DNA from: Antrihabitans auranticaus
Lineage (GTDB): Bacteria > Actinomycetota > Actinomycetes > Mycobacteriales > Mycobacteriaceae
Length of the DNA: 64,000 nucleotides
Direction of reading: 5' to 3'
NCBI RefSeq assembly: GCF_016481275.1
Contig: NZ_JAEMNW010000004.1
Span: 434,001-498,000 of the forward strand
Both the position numbers and the translations under genes were made by a program. This document shows positions 36,703 through 45,896 of the stretch, piece by piece. Numbering within the stretch: the first letter of the stretch is position 1; every line of letters starts with the position of its first letter. The notes below the pieces were generated by a model. The model saw only the letters and a program-made list of their open reading frames with translations, had not been told where the DNA came from and ran no database searches.

Positions 36703-38994
36703 ATGGAAAATGTGCGCGACATTGCCGACATCAGCCTGTCCGACGCTTTCGAGGCCGGCGGCAAAGGTGCAAATCTCGGTGAGTTGGTGTCCGCCCACCT
36801 CCCGGTTCCGCCGGGCTTTGTCGTTACGCGGAGCGGCTACACCGAGTCCATGGAACTTGGCGGGGTCGCCGACGAGTTGGCGGCCGGCCACCGTGCGGCC
36901 ATGGCCGCCGCGAGCGACTACACCGGATTGGCGGAACGTTGCCGGCGGCTGCGCGACCTCGTGAGCAAGGCCGGGATGAGTCCTGGGTGCCGCAGCGCCG
37001 TTCTGGCCGCGTACGATCGTCTCGGCTCGGATGTCATTGTTGCTGTGCGATCTTCGGCGACCGGTGAAGACGGTGCCGACGCGTCCTTCGCGGGTATGAA
37101 TGCATCTTTCACGAACGTCAGTGGCCCCGAAGAGCTGATCGAGTCGATCCAGAATTGCTGGGCGTCGCTCTTCACTCCACGAGTGGTCACCTATCGCGCG
37201 AGTCGGGGATTCGCGGGAGTGCCGGCAATGGCGGTTGTCGTGCAGACCATGATTGCGTCCGAGCGCTCCGGTGTCGCCTTCACCGCGGACCCGAGTACGG
37301 GAGCCCGTGATGTCGTGGTCGTCGAAGCGGCGTTCGGGCAAGGGGAAGTCGTCGTATCCGGTTCGGTGGAGCCCGATACCTATGTCGTTGCGAAAGAAGG
37401 CTTTCGATTGCGGACCGCCAGGGTCGGGCGGCAGGACTTTCAGATCGTGCGGGGAGCGGACGGTCGGGATTCGAAGATCGTCCTCGACGACGCGCTGGCG
37501 CAGTCACGGGTCCTGACAAACGACGAGGCGGAAGCGGTCGCCTTGCTGTCGGTGGCTGCTGAGACGCACTACGGATGTCCCCAAGATGTCGAATGGGCGA
37601 TCGCAGCGGGCAAGACTTGGCTCGTTCAGGCGCGACCGATCACGACGTTGGAATCCGCCGCACCTGGTCCGTCTGCACGGACGGATGGTGATGTCTTGGC
37701 AAAGGGTCTGCCTGCAGCGCCGGGCGTTGCCGGCGGCGTCGTGCGTGTGCTGGCGAGTCCCGAAGACGGTCGAAAGCTGCGCGACGGAGAGGTTCTGGTT
37801 GCGCCGATGACAAACCCGGACTGGCTGCCGACTATCAGGCGCGCTGCCGCGCTCGTCACCGACAACGGCGGAATGACATGCCACGCGGCGATCGTTGCTC
37901 GGGAGCTCGGCGTGCCCTGTATCGTCGGCGCACGCTCGGCCACCACCGACCTGGCTGACGGCACCATGGTTACCGTCGACGGAACTGCGGGCGAAGTTCG
38001 GACCGGTGCAGAACAGATCAGAACAGTCGTTGTGTCCGAGCCCGATTCAGGCAGGCAGGCTGCGGTCGAGGTGACCGGCACCCGAATCTATGTCAATTTG
38101 GCGATGCCGGAATCAGCCCAGGCAGTCGCGGCTAGCGACGTCGACGGTGTGGGGCTGCTGCGAGCAGAGTTCATGCTCACAGAAGCGCTTGGCGGCAGGC
38201 ATCCGAAAGATCTGATCGCCCGGGGTGAGCAAGGCGCGTTCGTCGACGCGATGGCGACGTCACTGTCCCGCATCGCCCGGCCCTTCGGCTCCAGGCCGGT
38301 TGTCTATCGTGCAACAGATCTGCGTAGCAACGAGTTTCGTGGACTGACCGGCGGTGCCATGTACGAACCGAACGAGAACAACCCGATGATCGGATATCGG
38401 GGTTGCTTCCGCTACGTCCGCGAGCCGGAGATGTTTGCCCTGGAGCTGGAAGCACTTGCGCGGGTACGTGAACAATGCCCGAATGTTGCACTGATGATTC
38501 CCTTCGTCCGTACACGCTGGGAGCTGGAGCAGTGCCTCGAGTTGGTCGACGCCAGTCCGCTGGGCCGCCAACGCGGACTGCATCGGTGGGTCATGGCCGA
38601 AGTGCCGTCGGTCGTGCACTGGCTACCTGAATACGTCGGTATGGGAATCGACGGAGTGTCGATCGGGAGCAACGACCTCACCCAGCTCACGTTGGGGGTC
38701 GACCGCGATTCGGAGATCTGTTCCGAGCTCTTCGACGAGTTCGATCCTGCTGTGCTCGATGCTATTTCGCAGATCGTCCACATCGCACAGCGCGAAGGGA
38801 TCACCTCCTCATTGTGCGGGCAGGCGCCGTCGACGCATCCAGAGTTTGCCGAATTCCTTGTGCGATTGGGAATTACCTCGATATCCGTCAATCCGGACGC
38901 GGTGCCGGCCGCGCGCAAAGCGATTGCCGGCGCCGAACGGCGGGTGCTGCTGGAAGCGGCGCGCGCAACGTGGGGCAAGCGAGATGGAGCATGA
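36703..38994 (+). CDS. ppsA: Phosphoenolpyruvate synthase (pyruvate, water dikinase)
   Basis: 763 aa from ATG 36703 (GTG 36712 has better spacing to GGAGG and is an alternative). ATP-grasp PPDK_N domain at about 10-320 ([28 protein letters not shown]). Swivelling phosphohistidine domain with [14 protein letters not shown] (His about 394). C-terminal PEP/pyruvate TIM barrel ([34 protein letters not shown] with the catalytic Cys). It converts pyruvate + ATP to PEP + AMP + Pi, feeding gluconeogenesis. First gene of an operon with a hydrolase, K+ channel, and probably OsmC and flavodoxin. A PEP synthase in a DosR-type regulon suggests anaplerosis during non-growth. Confidence 0.92.
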   Translation: MENVRDIADISLSDAFEAGGKGANLGELVSAHLPVPPGFVVTRSGYTESMELGGVADELAAGHRAAMAAASDYTGLAERCRRLRDLVSKAGMSPGCRSAVLAAYDRLGSDVIVAVRSSATGEDGADASFAGMNASFTNVSGPEELIESIQNCWASLFTPRVVTYRASRGFAGVPAMAVVVQTMIASERSGVAFTADPSTGARDVVVVEAAFGQGEVVVSGSVEPDTYVVAKEGFRLRTARVGRQDFQIVRGADGRDSKIVLDDALAQSRVLTNDEAEAVALLSVAAETHYGCPQDVEWAIAAGKTWLVQARPITTLESAAPGPSARTDGDVLAKGLPAAPGVAGGVVRVLASPEDGRKLRDGEVLVAPMTNPDWLPTIRRAAALVTDNGGMTCHAAIVARELGVPCIVGARSATTDLADGTMVTVDGTAGEVRTGAEQIRTVVVSEPDSGRQAAVEVTGTRIYVNLAMPESAQAVAASDVDGVGLLRAEFMLTEALGGRHPKDLIARGEQGAFVDAMATSLSRIARPFGSRPVVYRATDLRSNEFRGLTGGAMYEPNENNPMIGYRGCFRYVREPEMFALELEALARVREQCPNVALMIPFVRTRWELEQCLELVDASPLGRQRGLHRWVMAEVPSVVHWLPEYVGMGIDGVSIGSNDLTQLTLGVDRDSEICSELFDEFDPAVLDAISQIVHIAQREGITSSLCGQAPSTHPEFAEFLVRLGITSISVNPDAVPAARKAIAGAERRVLLEAARATWGKRDGA

Positions 38995-38995
38995 G

Positions 38996-39874
38996 ATGAA
39001 CGATGCAGGTCCGGCCGTCCTCCCGCTGTGGCGGGAAGTCGTCGTCATGGGACACCGCTCGAGGTATCTCGTCGGCGGACACGGCCCGACAGTAGTCTTT
39101 CTGCACGGGTGGGGTTTGGCTCACTCGACGTACCGACGGGCTCTGGACCACCTTGCGGCAAACGGAGTCAACGTGTACGCGCCCGCGATGCCGGGGTTCG
39201 GGGGTACGCGCGAACTCTCAGGCGCCGACTTCACGTTGGACGGCTATGCCCGTTGGGTGTCGGAATTCATGCGTGCGGTGGGGATCCGCGAACCGGTGAC
39301 TTTGGTCGGCCACTCTTTCGGTGGCGGGGTGGCAATTCGTACCGCGCACGACTTTCCCGCACAGGTAGCGCGTTTGGTTCTCGTCAACTCGATCGGCGGC
39401 TCTGCATGGGCGAACGGTCGCGGCGTTGTGAAGGCGATGCGGGAACGGCCAATCTGGGATTGGGGCCTGCACCTGCCGGCGGATGTCCTGCCAAACCGGC
39501 AGGCAACCAGAGTGCTCCCCGTCATCTTGCGCGATGCCGTACCGAACTTGCTTCGAAATCCGCGTGCGGTATGGCGGGCGGGTTCGATTGTTCGCGCCGT
39601 TGATCTCACCGCCGAGCTGGATGAACTGAAGCTCCGCAGACTTCCGGTTGTCATCGTCTGGAGTAAGCGGGACAACGTTATTCCGGCGGCAGCCACAGAA
39701 TCATTGCGATCTGCTCTTGGTGACCCACACTGCGTGACGGTCGAGGGTAACCACACATGGCTGCTGTCGGACCCACGTCGATTCGGCGAAATCATCACCA
39801 ACGTAGTCGGTTTCGAGGTTCTTGAGCTACCGGAGCCAGAAATTGCCCAACGCATCGGTAGGGCTGGGTGGTGA
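38996..39874 (+). CDS. Alpha/beta hydrolase
   Basis: 292 aa from ATG 38996 (GGAG 6 nt upstream); ATG 38984 is the alternative, overlapping ppsA. Nucleophile elbow GHSFGGG, oxyanion region VVFLHGWGL, acid in WSKRDNVIP and catalytic His in EGNHTWLL give a complete triad. A long lid segment contains NSIGGSAWANGRGVV and RPIWDWGLH, which recur almost unchanged in the hydrolase at 42661. The two are about as long and collinear, so they are paralogues. Substrate unknown; esters or lipids are plausible. Confidence 0.85.
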   Translation: MNDAGPAVLPLWREVVVMGHRSRYLVGGHGPTVVFLHGWGLAHSTYRRALDHLAANGVNVYAPAMPGFGGTRELSGADFTLDGYARWVSEFMRAVGIREPVTLVGHSFGGGVAIRTAHDFPAQVARLVLVNSIGGSAWANGRGVVKAMRERPIWDWGLHLPADVLPNRQATRVLPVILRDAVPNLLRNPRAVWRAGSIVRAVDLTAELDELKLRRLPVVIVWSKRDNVIPAAATESLRSALGDPHCVTVEGNHTWLLSDPRRFGEIITNVVGFEVLELPEPEIAQRIGRAGW

Positions 39875-40917
39875 ATTCCACCCGTCGAGCTGCCCGCGCG
39901 ATCGCAGCATTCGTCGTCGTCGTGGTTTTGGGGACTGCCGGATATTTCGTTCTTGGCTTCGGTCTCCTCGACGCGCTTTACCAAACAGTCACGACGATCA
40001 CAACGGTCGGTTTTCGGGAAGTTCAGCCACTCGATTCGACCGGACAGATCTTCACCATCGTATTGATTCTCTGCGGGTTCGGAACCGCTCTCTATGCGTT
40101 CGGTCTTGTGCTGGAGACGCTCCTCGAAGGCCATTTGCAACACCACCTCGAAAGGCGCAGAATGCGGCGCGAGATAGCCAGAATGACCGGTCATGTCATC
40201 GTCTGCGGTTTCGGCCGGGCCGGACACGCCGTGGCGGACTACCTGGTCTCCGAGGGAAGGCAGCTCGTCGTTGTCGACCGAGATCAGGAGCGGCTACAGA
40301 ACGCTCCCTACGCTGCGATCGTCGGTGATGTCACCGACGACGAGGTGCTCATCGGTGCCGGGATCGAACGCGCTCAGGCACTTATTGCGGCCTTGGACAG
40401 TGACGCCGACAACGTCTATGTCACTCTTTCGAGCAGGGCGCTCCGACCCGATCTGGTGATCATCGCGCGCGCCCGGGCTGACGCCTCGAAGGCGAAGCTG
40501 ATTCGCGCGGGTGCGGACCGTGCCGTAAACCCGCAACTTATCGGCGGGCGCAGGATGGGCGCGTTTGCCCTGCAGCCCCATGTAGCCGAGTTCCTCGACG
40601 TCGTAATGCATGATGAGACGCTCGACTATCGCATCGAGCAGTTCGAGCTGACGAATACGTCGCCGGTCGCGGGAAAAGTGCTGGCGAACACATCAATTCA
40701 GTCGTCGACAGGGGCCAAGCTGCTCGCGCTGCGATCTGCCGACGGTCGCTTTCTGACGAATCCTCCCGCTGATACCCGGCTGGAGCCGCAGTCGGTGCTG
40801 ATCATGTTGGGCACCGCAGTGGAGTTGGCCGCCGTGAGGCAAATCGTGGGCGGGGCAAGCGCGAGTTGGTTGTCGACGAAAGACCATGGGGCAGAGTCTA
40901 TTCGGCACTCGCACTGA
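39868..40917 (+). CDS. Potassium channel with RCK (TrkA-N/C) domains
   Basis: 349 aa, GTG at 39868 or 39871, overlapping the hydrolase stop. Two transmembrane helices flank a pore loop with filter TVGF (about 46-49). Then a Rossmann TrkA-N domain at about 108-225 (VIVCGFGRAGHAVADYL, acidic VVDRD) that binds NAD(H) or a nucleotide. Then a TrkA-C domain (SPVAGKVLANTSI). This is the single-subunit MthK-like layout. K+ flux gated by a nucleotide would fit membrane-potential control under energy stress. Confidence 0.88.
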   Translation: MVNSTRRAARAIAAFVVVVVLGTAGYFVLGFGLLDALYQTVTTITTVGFREVQPLDSTGQIFTIVLILCGFGTALYAFGLVLETLLEGHLQHHLERRRMRREIARMTGHVIVCGFGRAGHAVADYLVSEGRQLVVVDRDQERLQNAPYAAIVGDVTDDEVLIGAGIERAQALIAALDSDADNVYVTLSSRALRPDLVIIARARADASKAKLIRAGADRAVNPQLIGGRRMGAFALQPHVAEFLDVVMHDETLDYRIEQFELTNTSPVAGKVLANTSIQSSTGAKLLALRSADGRFLTNPPADTRLEPQSVLIMLGTAVELAAVRQIVGGASASWLSTKDHGAESIRHSH

Positions 40918-40968
40918 TCGAGACGCAGTGGCATCGTCGAGGTGTGAACAATCAGAAGGAGTGCTGAC

Positions 40969-41370
40969 ATGGCGATGATTACGGTCCAGGCCGTGTGCGA
41001 CCAGGGTTTTCGGATCGAAAGCCGCGGACACGCGCTATTTGTGGATCAACCACATGGTGACTCGGTCAGCCTCGGACCGACACCGGTAGAGCTCTTCGTA
41101 ATGTCGGTTGCCAGTTGTGCGGCTCACTACGCGGTCGCCTATCTTCGAAAGAACGATTTGCCGCATCGTGACCTACGTGTGGAATGCATGTGGAACATGC
41201 GTCCCGAGCCGGCTCGGGTCGGCAGGATCGACTTGAAAGTCTTGCCTCCGTCACCGCTCGACGCGGAGCATGTCACGGGAATGCTTGCCGCGGTGAACCA
41301 TTGCACTGTGCATAACTCGCTGCGGATGCCGCCCGAAGTTCATATCAGCGAGGCGTCGACTGTCGGCTGA
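40969..41370 (+). CDS. OsmC-family protein
   Basis: 133 aa, AAGGAG 8 nt before ATG. Motif PVELFVMSVASCAAHYAVAY is the OsmC signature with one cysteine; the second peroxidatic cysteine of Ohr/OsmC is replaced in the region NHCTVHNSL, where a Cys remains in an altered context. YhfA/OsmC-like thiol reductase or peroxide-related role, substrate unclear. Likely continues the ppsA operon after a 51-bp gap. Confidence 0.8.
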   Translation: MAMITVQAVCDQGFRIESRGHALFVDQPHGDSVSLGPTPVELFVMSVASCAAHYAVAYLRKNDLPHRDLRVECMWNMRPEPARVGRIDLKVLPPSPLDAEHVTGMLAAVNHCTVHNSLRMPPEVHISEASTVG

Positions 41371-41409
41371 ACTCGCAGTCAGCGACTCTCACAAGAGAAG
41401 GGGTCGGGT

Positions 41410-41940
41410 ATGCGCGCCTTGGTGGTTTTTGAGTCGATGTTCGGAAATACGGAGGAAATTGCGCTGGCGATTGCGGACGGGCTGCAGACGGCTTACGACG
41501 TGGACGTTGTCAACGTCGACGAAGCACCGCCGGTTCTATCCTCCGATATCGACCTGCTGGTGGTTGGAGCACCGACTCATGCGCTCGGCTTGAGTCGTGC
41601 ACAAACACGATCGGAGGCGGCAACGCGAGCGCCGGGGGAGACGGTTACGAAGCACAAGAACCTGCGAGACTGGCTCGCGTCGGCGTCGAGAAGCCGCAAC
41701 ACGGTCTATGCAGTCGCATTCGCGACGCGAGCCGTCAAAGTGAGGTGGCTGCCAGGTTCGGCCGCACGCGCCGCCGCAAAACTCTTGCGCAGGAGGGGCT
41801 TCGAATCCTTGGTCAAGCCGACAGACTTTTATGTCGAGGACACCTTAGGTCCGCTGCTACCCGGCGAAGTCTCGAGGGCGAGAATTTGGGGCGCTGAGGT
41901 TGCGGCCAAGCGTGTCGAGTCGGACTTGGACAGGTTGTAA
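41410..41940 (+). CDS. Flavodoxin-like protein
   Basis: 176 aa. FMN phosphate-binding loop FESMFGNTEEIA (residues 7-18) and the second loop VVGAPTHALGLS are typical of flavodoxin-fold proteins. The remainder (WLPGSAARAAAKLLRRRGF) is basic. It could carry electrons for the Acg or other flavin proteins. AGAAGGGG precedes the GTATG start region. It ends the ppsA-led plus-strand group. Confidence 0.85.
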   Translation: MRALVVFESMFGNTEEIALAIADGLQTAYDVDVVNVDEAPPVLSSDIDLLVVGAPTHALGLSRAQTRSEAATRAPGETVTKHKNLRDWLASASRSRNTVYAVAFATRAVKVRWLPGSAARAAAKLLRRRGFESLVKPTDFYVEDTLGPLLPGEVSRARIWGAEVAAKRVESDLDRL

Positions 41941-42002
41941 CCCTGCATCCGTGTGCGAGTGCACTTCCGGGAGAGTTTCCTGGATCACCGACTCAGGTTC
42001 GA

Positions 42003-42368
42003 TCACTTGCCGTCTTCGGTCTTCTCGTTCGGTACTGCCGACGTGGATGTTTCTCGAAATTTCGGGTGTTTGGAAGCGAGTGCCCACGCGCCGGGTGCCC
42101 ATTGCCGCCTGGTGCCGCGCCGAAAGACGGGGCACACGATGGTTCGCTCGGTTATCCAGTCGCGTCGCTTGCTGTCCTTCTTGTCGCTGTCCTCGACCGG
42201 TGTGGCAACGATGTATACGTCTCCGAACGGTGAATCAGCGGCCGGTAACAACGTACAGAGCCGTTCGGCCGCAAGGGTCGGATCGCTGCCTGTCGTCGGT
42301 CGGATCGACAACCCGTCGAGATTCGTCGGGCTGCTGACTACCGCTCGCACGCTCCACTTCGATACCAC
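42003..42368 (-). CDS. Hypothetical protein, unrecognised
   Basis: 121 aa from GTG 42368 (GAGG 8 nt upstream). Codon use is G/C-rich at third positions. Features: TTGSDPTLAAERLCTLLPAA, an acid/base-rich EDSDKKDSKRRDW, and a Trp/Arg motif RRGTRRQWAPGAW. No transmembrane segment and no known family. A strong DosR-like box lies 76 bp upstream, at the spacing of other regulon genes. That is the best argument that this frame, not the overlapping plus-strand one, is real. Confidence 0.5.
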   Translation of the reverse strand: MVSKWSVRAVVSSPTNLDGLSIRPTTGSDPTLAAERLCTLLPAADSPFGDVYIVATPVEDSDKKDSKRRDWITERTIVCPVFRRGTRRQWAPGAWALASKHPKFRETSTSAVPNEKTEDGK

Positions 42369-42443
42369 TTGCCGGCCTCGATTCCGCAGTCACACCATAA
42401 TTCTTGTTCCCTCCACAATCGCCGGAGTCGGTGGCCCGGGGGA

Positions 42444-42457
42444 GGGGCGTAAGGCCC
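42444..42457. promoter_or_regulatory. DosR-like box in a divergent promoter
   Basis: GGGGCGTAAGGCCC, 76 bp before the minus-strand gene at 42368. A weaker element GGGACCGCTGTCGC follows near 42490, nearer the plus-strand hydrolase. Confidence 0.5.
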
Positions 42458-42660
42458 GAGATGCGGATGACTTCGGAGCCCATGACCCGGGACCGCTGTC
42501 GCCGTGATTCAGGGTCTCGCGCGGGGTCGAAGGACACCTCGAGTCAGACCTTCCGACTCCCATTCGCGGTCTCCTCGGACTCTGCGGCAACTCGTTGCAA
42601 GGCGGCAAGGTTATGAGTCAGGCACCGATATGGCCGACAGCCCGGCTCGGAGGAGGCATG

Positions 42661-43533
42661 ATGACGAAAACTGCTGTACCGCAACAAATGCAGCGACGTG
42701 ATACCGTGGTCAACGGCCGTCGCGCCCGCTATCTGGTCGGCGGTACCGGACCAGTCATCGTGTTCTTGCACGGTTGGGGACTCGCCGGTACGCCCATGTA
42801 TCTCAGTGGCCTGAACATGCTGTGCAACAGTGGTTTCCAGGTAATTGCGCCGTCGATGCCAGGATTCGGCACGGAAGAGTTGCCGAAGGATCAGTTCAGC
42901 CTCGAAGGGTACGCACGCTGGGTGGTCGACTTCATCGACGCGGTTGGGGTGACTGGGCCGGTCGGTCTGGTCGGCTATTCCTTCGGCGGTGGAGTTGCTA
43001 TCCGCACGGCACACGATTGGCCGGAACGCATCTCGCGCCTCGTACTGGTCAATTCGATCGGCGGGTCGGCATGGTCGAACGGCCGTGGCGTAGTCGTTTC
43101 GTTGCGCGAGCGCCCGCTGTGGGATTGGGGACTGCACATGCGTGCAGACTTCGCGCCGGCCCGTCAACTCACCCGCGTACTGCCCGTGATCCTTCGCGAC
43201 GGGCTTGCGAATCTTGCAAGCAGTCGCGGGACGGTATGGCGAGCGGCGCGAATCGCGCGTAACGCCGATCTCACACTCGAATTGGGGAGGATCAAGAGCC
43301 GCCGACTACCGACTGTGGTCGTGTGGAGCCGGGCAGACAGGGTGATTCCCGCTGTGACCATTGCATCTTTGCGAGCAGCGGCCGGCGATCCGCATTTCGT
43401 GACTGTCGACGGCAACCACTGCTGGCTCACGTCCGATCCACATCGCTTCTGCGAAGTCATGACAAATGTGTTGGACACCGACTTGACAGCTGTCGTCGAA
43501 TCGGAAGGGATGGCTGTATGTCCGGCAGCGTAG
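42661..43533 (+). CDS. Alpha/beta hydrolase (paralogue of 38996)
   Basis: 290 aa from ATG 42661, 4 nt after GGAGGAGG; ATG 42658 and 42613 are alternatives. Triad visible: VIVFLHGWGL oxyanion strand, GYSFGGG nucleophile elbow, WSRADRVIP acid, DGNHCWLT His. Here the elbow has Tyr instead of His before Ser. Shares NSIGGSAWSNGRGVV and RPLWDWGLHMRAD with the first hydrolase. Overlaps the 67-residue gene by 16 bp. First gene of an operon ending in the Rv2004c homologue. Confidence 0.85.
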   Translation: MTKTAVPQQMQRRDTVVNGRRARYLVGGTGPVIVFLHGWGLAGTPMYLSGLNMLCNSGFQVIAPSMPGFGTEELPKDQFSLEGYARWVVDFIDAVGVTGPVGLVGYSFGGGVAIRTAHDWPERISRLVLVNSIGGSAWSNGRGVVVSLRERPLWDWGLHMRADFAPARQLTRVLPVILRDGLANLASSRGTVWRAARIARNADLTLELGRIKSRRLPTVVVWSRADRVIPAVTIASLRAAAGDPHFVTVDGNHCWLTSDPHRFCEVMTNVLDTDLTAVVESEGMAVCPAA

Positions 43534-43721
43534 TCAGTCCGATCGATCGGCACCCGCCTGCGACGGTTACGAGTCTGCGCGACGGAATTGCCGACGTGCT
43601 GGCAGAGAACTACCGAATGCTGAAGGTGTTTCGCGATATCAGGTGGCCCTGTAAGTACCGTCGATCCTACGGAGTCGTCCACCTCGAGATCGAGCTCGAA
43701 GAGGCCAGCCCGAATGCCTGA
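43518..43721 (+). CDS. Small protein between hydrolase and Rv2004c homologue
   Basis: 67 aa from ATG 43518 with GGAAGGGA 7 nt upstream. It overlaps the upstream gene by 16 bp and the downstream gene by 8 bp, strong evidence of a translated, coupled gene. Sequence includes RDGIADVLAENYRMLKVFRD and ends LEIELEEASPNA. No transmembrane segment, no family recognised. Confidence 0.6.
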   Translation: MSGSVVSPIDRHPPATVTSLRDGIADVLAENYRMLKVFRDIRWPCKYRRSYGVVHLEIELEEASPNA

Positions 43722-45162
43722 CAAGTATGCCGAAGTACGCGAAACCCACACGGGCGTAGTCCTGTTGGTCGGTGATCGTGCACTCAAGGCCAAGAAGCCA
43801 TGCCGAATGGCGTTTCTCGACTTCAGCACCGCAGCGCTTCGTGAAGCGGCGTGTGCGCGTGAGCTGGAGTTGAACAGGCGTCTGGCCGCCGACGTCTACC
43901 TGGGCGTCGGACATCTCTCCGACCCGCTGGGCGGCCCGAGCGAGCCGATCCTGATGATGCGTCGAATGCCGGAGCATTCGAGGCTCGCCACCATGATCGC
44001 CGGCGCCGAACCGGTAGAGGCTCAACTTGGCGAGCTAGCGGCGATGATTGCCGCGTTCCACACGACCGCGAAGCGTGGACCGGACATCGACCGGCAGGGG
44101 ACTGTCGAGTTCGTCCGAATTCGATGGGAAGCGAACCTTCGCGAAATAGCAGCTTTGAACGACGGTTCGAAACTGAGCGGATTGTCCGAAATCGATTTCT
44201 TGGCTATGCGGTACCTCGCGGGGCGAGAGAAGTTGTTTGCGCGCCGGATCATGGATTCCCGGATCGTGGATGGTCATGGAGACCTGAGTTGCGAGGACGT
44301 CTTCTGCCTTCCAGACGGCCCACGTGCACTCGACTGTCTGGACTTCGACGATGCACTGAGGTTTGTCGACGGTATCGATGATGTCTGTTTTCTGGCGATG
44401 GATCTGGAGTTTCGTGGGCGGCCAGATTTGTCGCGCCTGTTTCTTGACGGCTATGTGGAGGCTGCTCAGGATTCGGTGCCCGCGTCGTTGATCGGGCACT
44501 ACGTCGCCTACCGAGCTTTGGTGCGGGCGAAGGTTGAACTGATCCGCGCCGGCCAAGGCGAGTCTCGGTCGATCGAGACCGCCGAGGAATACCGTCGGCT
44601 GGCCGTCGAGCACCTGCGACAGGGCACAGTTCGGCTGTGCACGGTCGGGGGACTGCCGGGTACCGGGAAGACGACGGTTGGCACGGCGCTGGCCGGCATG
44701 GTCGGTGCAACTCTGATTTCAAGTGACCGTGTGCGGAAGGAACTCGTTGCCGACGGCGTCATAGACGGTCAGCCGGGTATGTTCGGACGCGGTTTGTATT
44801 CGCCGGACACCGTGGCGTTTGTCTATAAGACGATGCTCGAACGCGCGTCCGCCCTCCTGGAGAATGGGATCTCGGTGGTCCTTGACGCGTCCTGGACGGA
44901 CGACGAAAGGCGTAGCGACGCTACGGCACTCGCGAAGGCGACGGATTCGTTCCCGATCAGCTTGCACTGTGTCGCACCTGCGCACGTCGCTGCGTTGCGA
45001 ATTTCGCGACGAGACCGCGGAGATTCCGACGCGACGCCCGATATTGCTGTCGCAATGGCTGGTCGGCGGGCGGCGAGCGGACCAGAAAGCACGTTGATCG
45101 ACACCTCCGGGTCGATCGAGGCATCGGTCGCCGCTGCAACTGAGGCGTGGTACGCGATCTGA
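43714..45162 (+). CDS. Rv2004c-like APH-type kinase / P-loop ATPase fusion
   Basis: 482 aa. N-terminal half (about 1-300) is aminoglycoside-phosphotransferase-like: KPCRMAFLDFS, catalytic loop HGDLSCEDVF (about 189), metal-binding LDFDDAL. C-terminal half (about 305-482) is a P-loop kinase: GGLPGTGKTTVG (about 313), LISSDRVRKEL, LDASWTDDERR. This matches DosR-regulon Rv2004c (498 aa). The substrate is unknown. It converges on dosR, with only 3 bp between stops. Confidence 0.88.
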   Translation: MPDKYAEVRETHTGVVLLVGDRALKAKKPCRMAFLDFSTAALREAACARELELNRRLAADVYLGVGHLSDPLGGPSEPILMMRRMPEHSRLATMIAGAEPVEAQLGELAAMIAAFHTTAKRGPDIDRQGTVEFVRIRWEANLREIAALNDGSKLSGLSEIDFLAMRYLAGREKLFARRIMDSRIVDGHGDLSCEDVFCLPDGPRALDCLDFDDALRFVDGIDDVCFLAMDLEFRGRPDLSRLFLDGYVEAAQDSVPASLIGHYVAYRALVRAKVELIRAGQGESRSIETAEEYRRLAVEHLRQGTVRLCTVGGLPGTGKTTVGTALAGMVGATLISSDRVRKELVADGVIDGQPGMFGRGLYSPDTVAFVYKTMLERASALLENGISVVLDASWTDDERRSDATALAKATDSFPISLHCVAPAHVAALRISRRDRGDSDATPDIAVAMAGRRAASGPESTLIDTSGSIEASVAAATEAWYAI

Positions 45163-45165
45163 TTT

Positions 45166-45801
45166 TCAGTGGTCGTTCTGAAGCTTGGAAACGAAAACTG
45201 CCGCCTGTGTTCGACGTTCCATGCCGAGCTTGGCCAGCAGTCGCGAAACGTAATTCTTCACAGTTTTCTCTGCCAAGAACATTCGCGCCGCGATCTGTCG
45301 ATTGGTGAGTCCTTCGCCGAGTAAATTCAGCAAGGTCTTTTCTTGATCGGTGAGTCCCGACAGTGGTCCTGGCGCATCGGTGCGTTCGCGCAACTTGGCC
45401 ATCAACGCCGCCGCAGCGCGGTTGTCCAGCAACGATTTCCCTGAGCCGACATCTTTTACTGCTTTGGCGAGTTCCATCCCTCTGATGTCCTTGATCACGT
45501 AGCCGCTCGCACCGGCGAGTATGGCGTCCAGCATCGCCTGGTCGTCGGTGAAAGAGGTCAGTATCAGGCATCGCAACTCGGGAAGCTGCGACATAAGATC
45601 GCGGCACAATTCGACGCCGTTTCCGTCAGGTAGTTGTAGATCGAGAACCGCAACATCGGGTCGCAGCGCCGGAATTCGGGCAAGCGCTTGCGACACACTT
45701 CCGGCTTCGCCGATCACCGTGAGGTCGGGGTCAACTTCGAGCAGGTCCGCGAGCCCGCGACGAACGACTTCATGATCGTCGACGAGAAACACTTTGATCA
45801 T
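45166..45801 (-). CDS. dosR: DosR/DevR response regulator
   Basis: 211 aa from ATG 45801 with AAGGA 7 nt upstream. Receiver domain with acidic pocket D8/D9, phosphoacceptor D54 ([10 protein letters not shown]) and K104-region IKD. LuxR-type helix-turn-helix near 150-205; the recognition helix [20 protein letters not shown] is essentially that of mycobacterial DosR. Hence it should bind the same box type. No histidine kinase (dosS/dosT) is adjacent or elsewhere in the window. Its promoter region is only 95 bp and shows no clear box, unlike in M. tuberculosis where the operon autoregulates. Confidence 0.93.
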   Translation of the reverse strand: MIKVFLVDDHEVVRRGLADLLEVDPDLTVIGEAGSVSQALARIPALRPDVAVLDLQLPDGNGVELCRDLMSQLPELRCLILTSFTDDQAMLDAILAGASGYVIKDIRGMELAKAVKDVGSGKSLLDNRAAAALMAKLRERTDAPGPLSGLTDQEKTLLNLLGEGLTNRQIAARMFLAEKTVKNYVSRLLAKLGMERRTQAAVFVSKLQNDH

Positions 45802-45847
45802 GAGGATTTCCTTTGATCGCTGCCGGTGTGCACAGTCGAGATTACTC

Positions 45848-45877
45848 GCGCACTGCGGAAAAGCTGCAGTTGTGCGC
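45848..45877. terminator. Possible terminator after acyl-CoA synthetase
   Basis: GCGCACTGC and GCAG-TT-GTGCGC can pair around a short loop, 20 bp after the synthetase stop on the minus strand and before dosR. Bulged stem, no T-run. It may instead be a leader element of dosR. Confidence 0.3.
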
Positions 45878-45896
45878 ACCAGCGACGAAACAAGGA

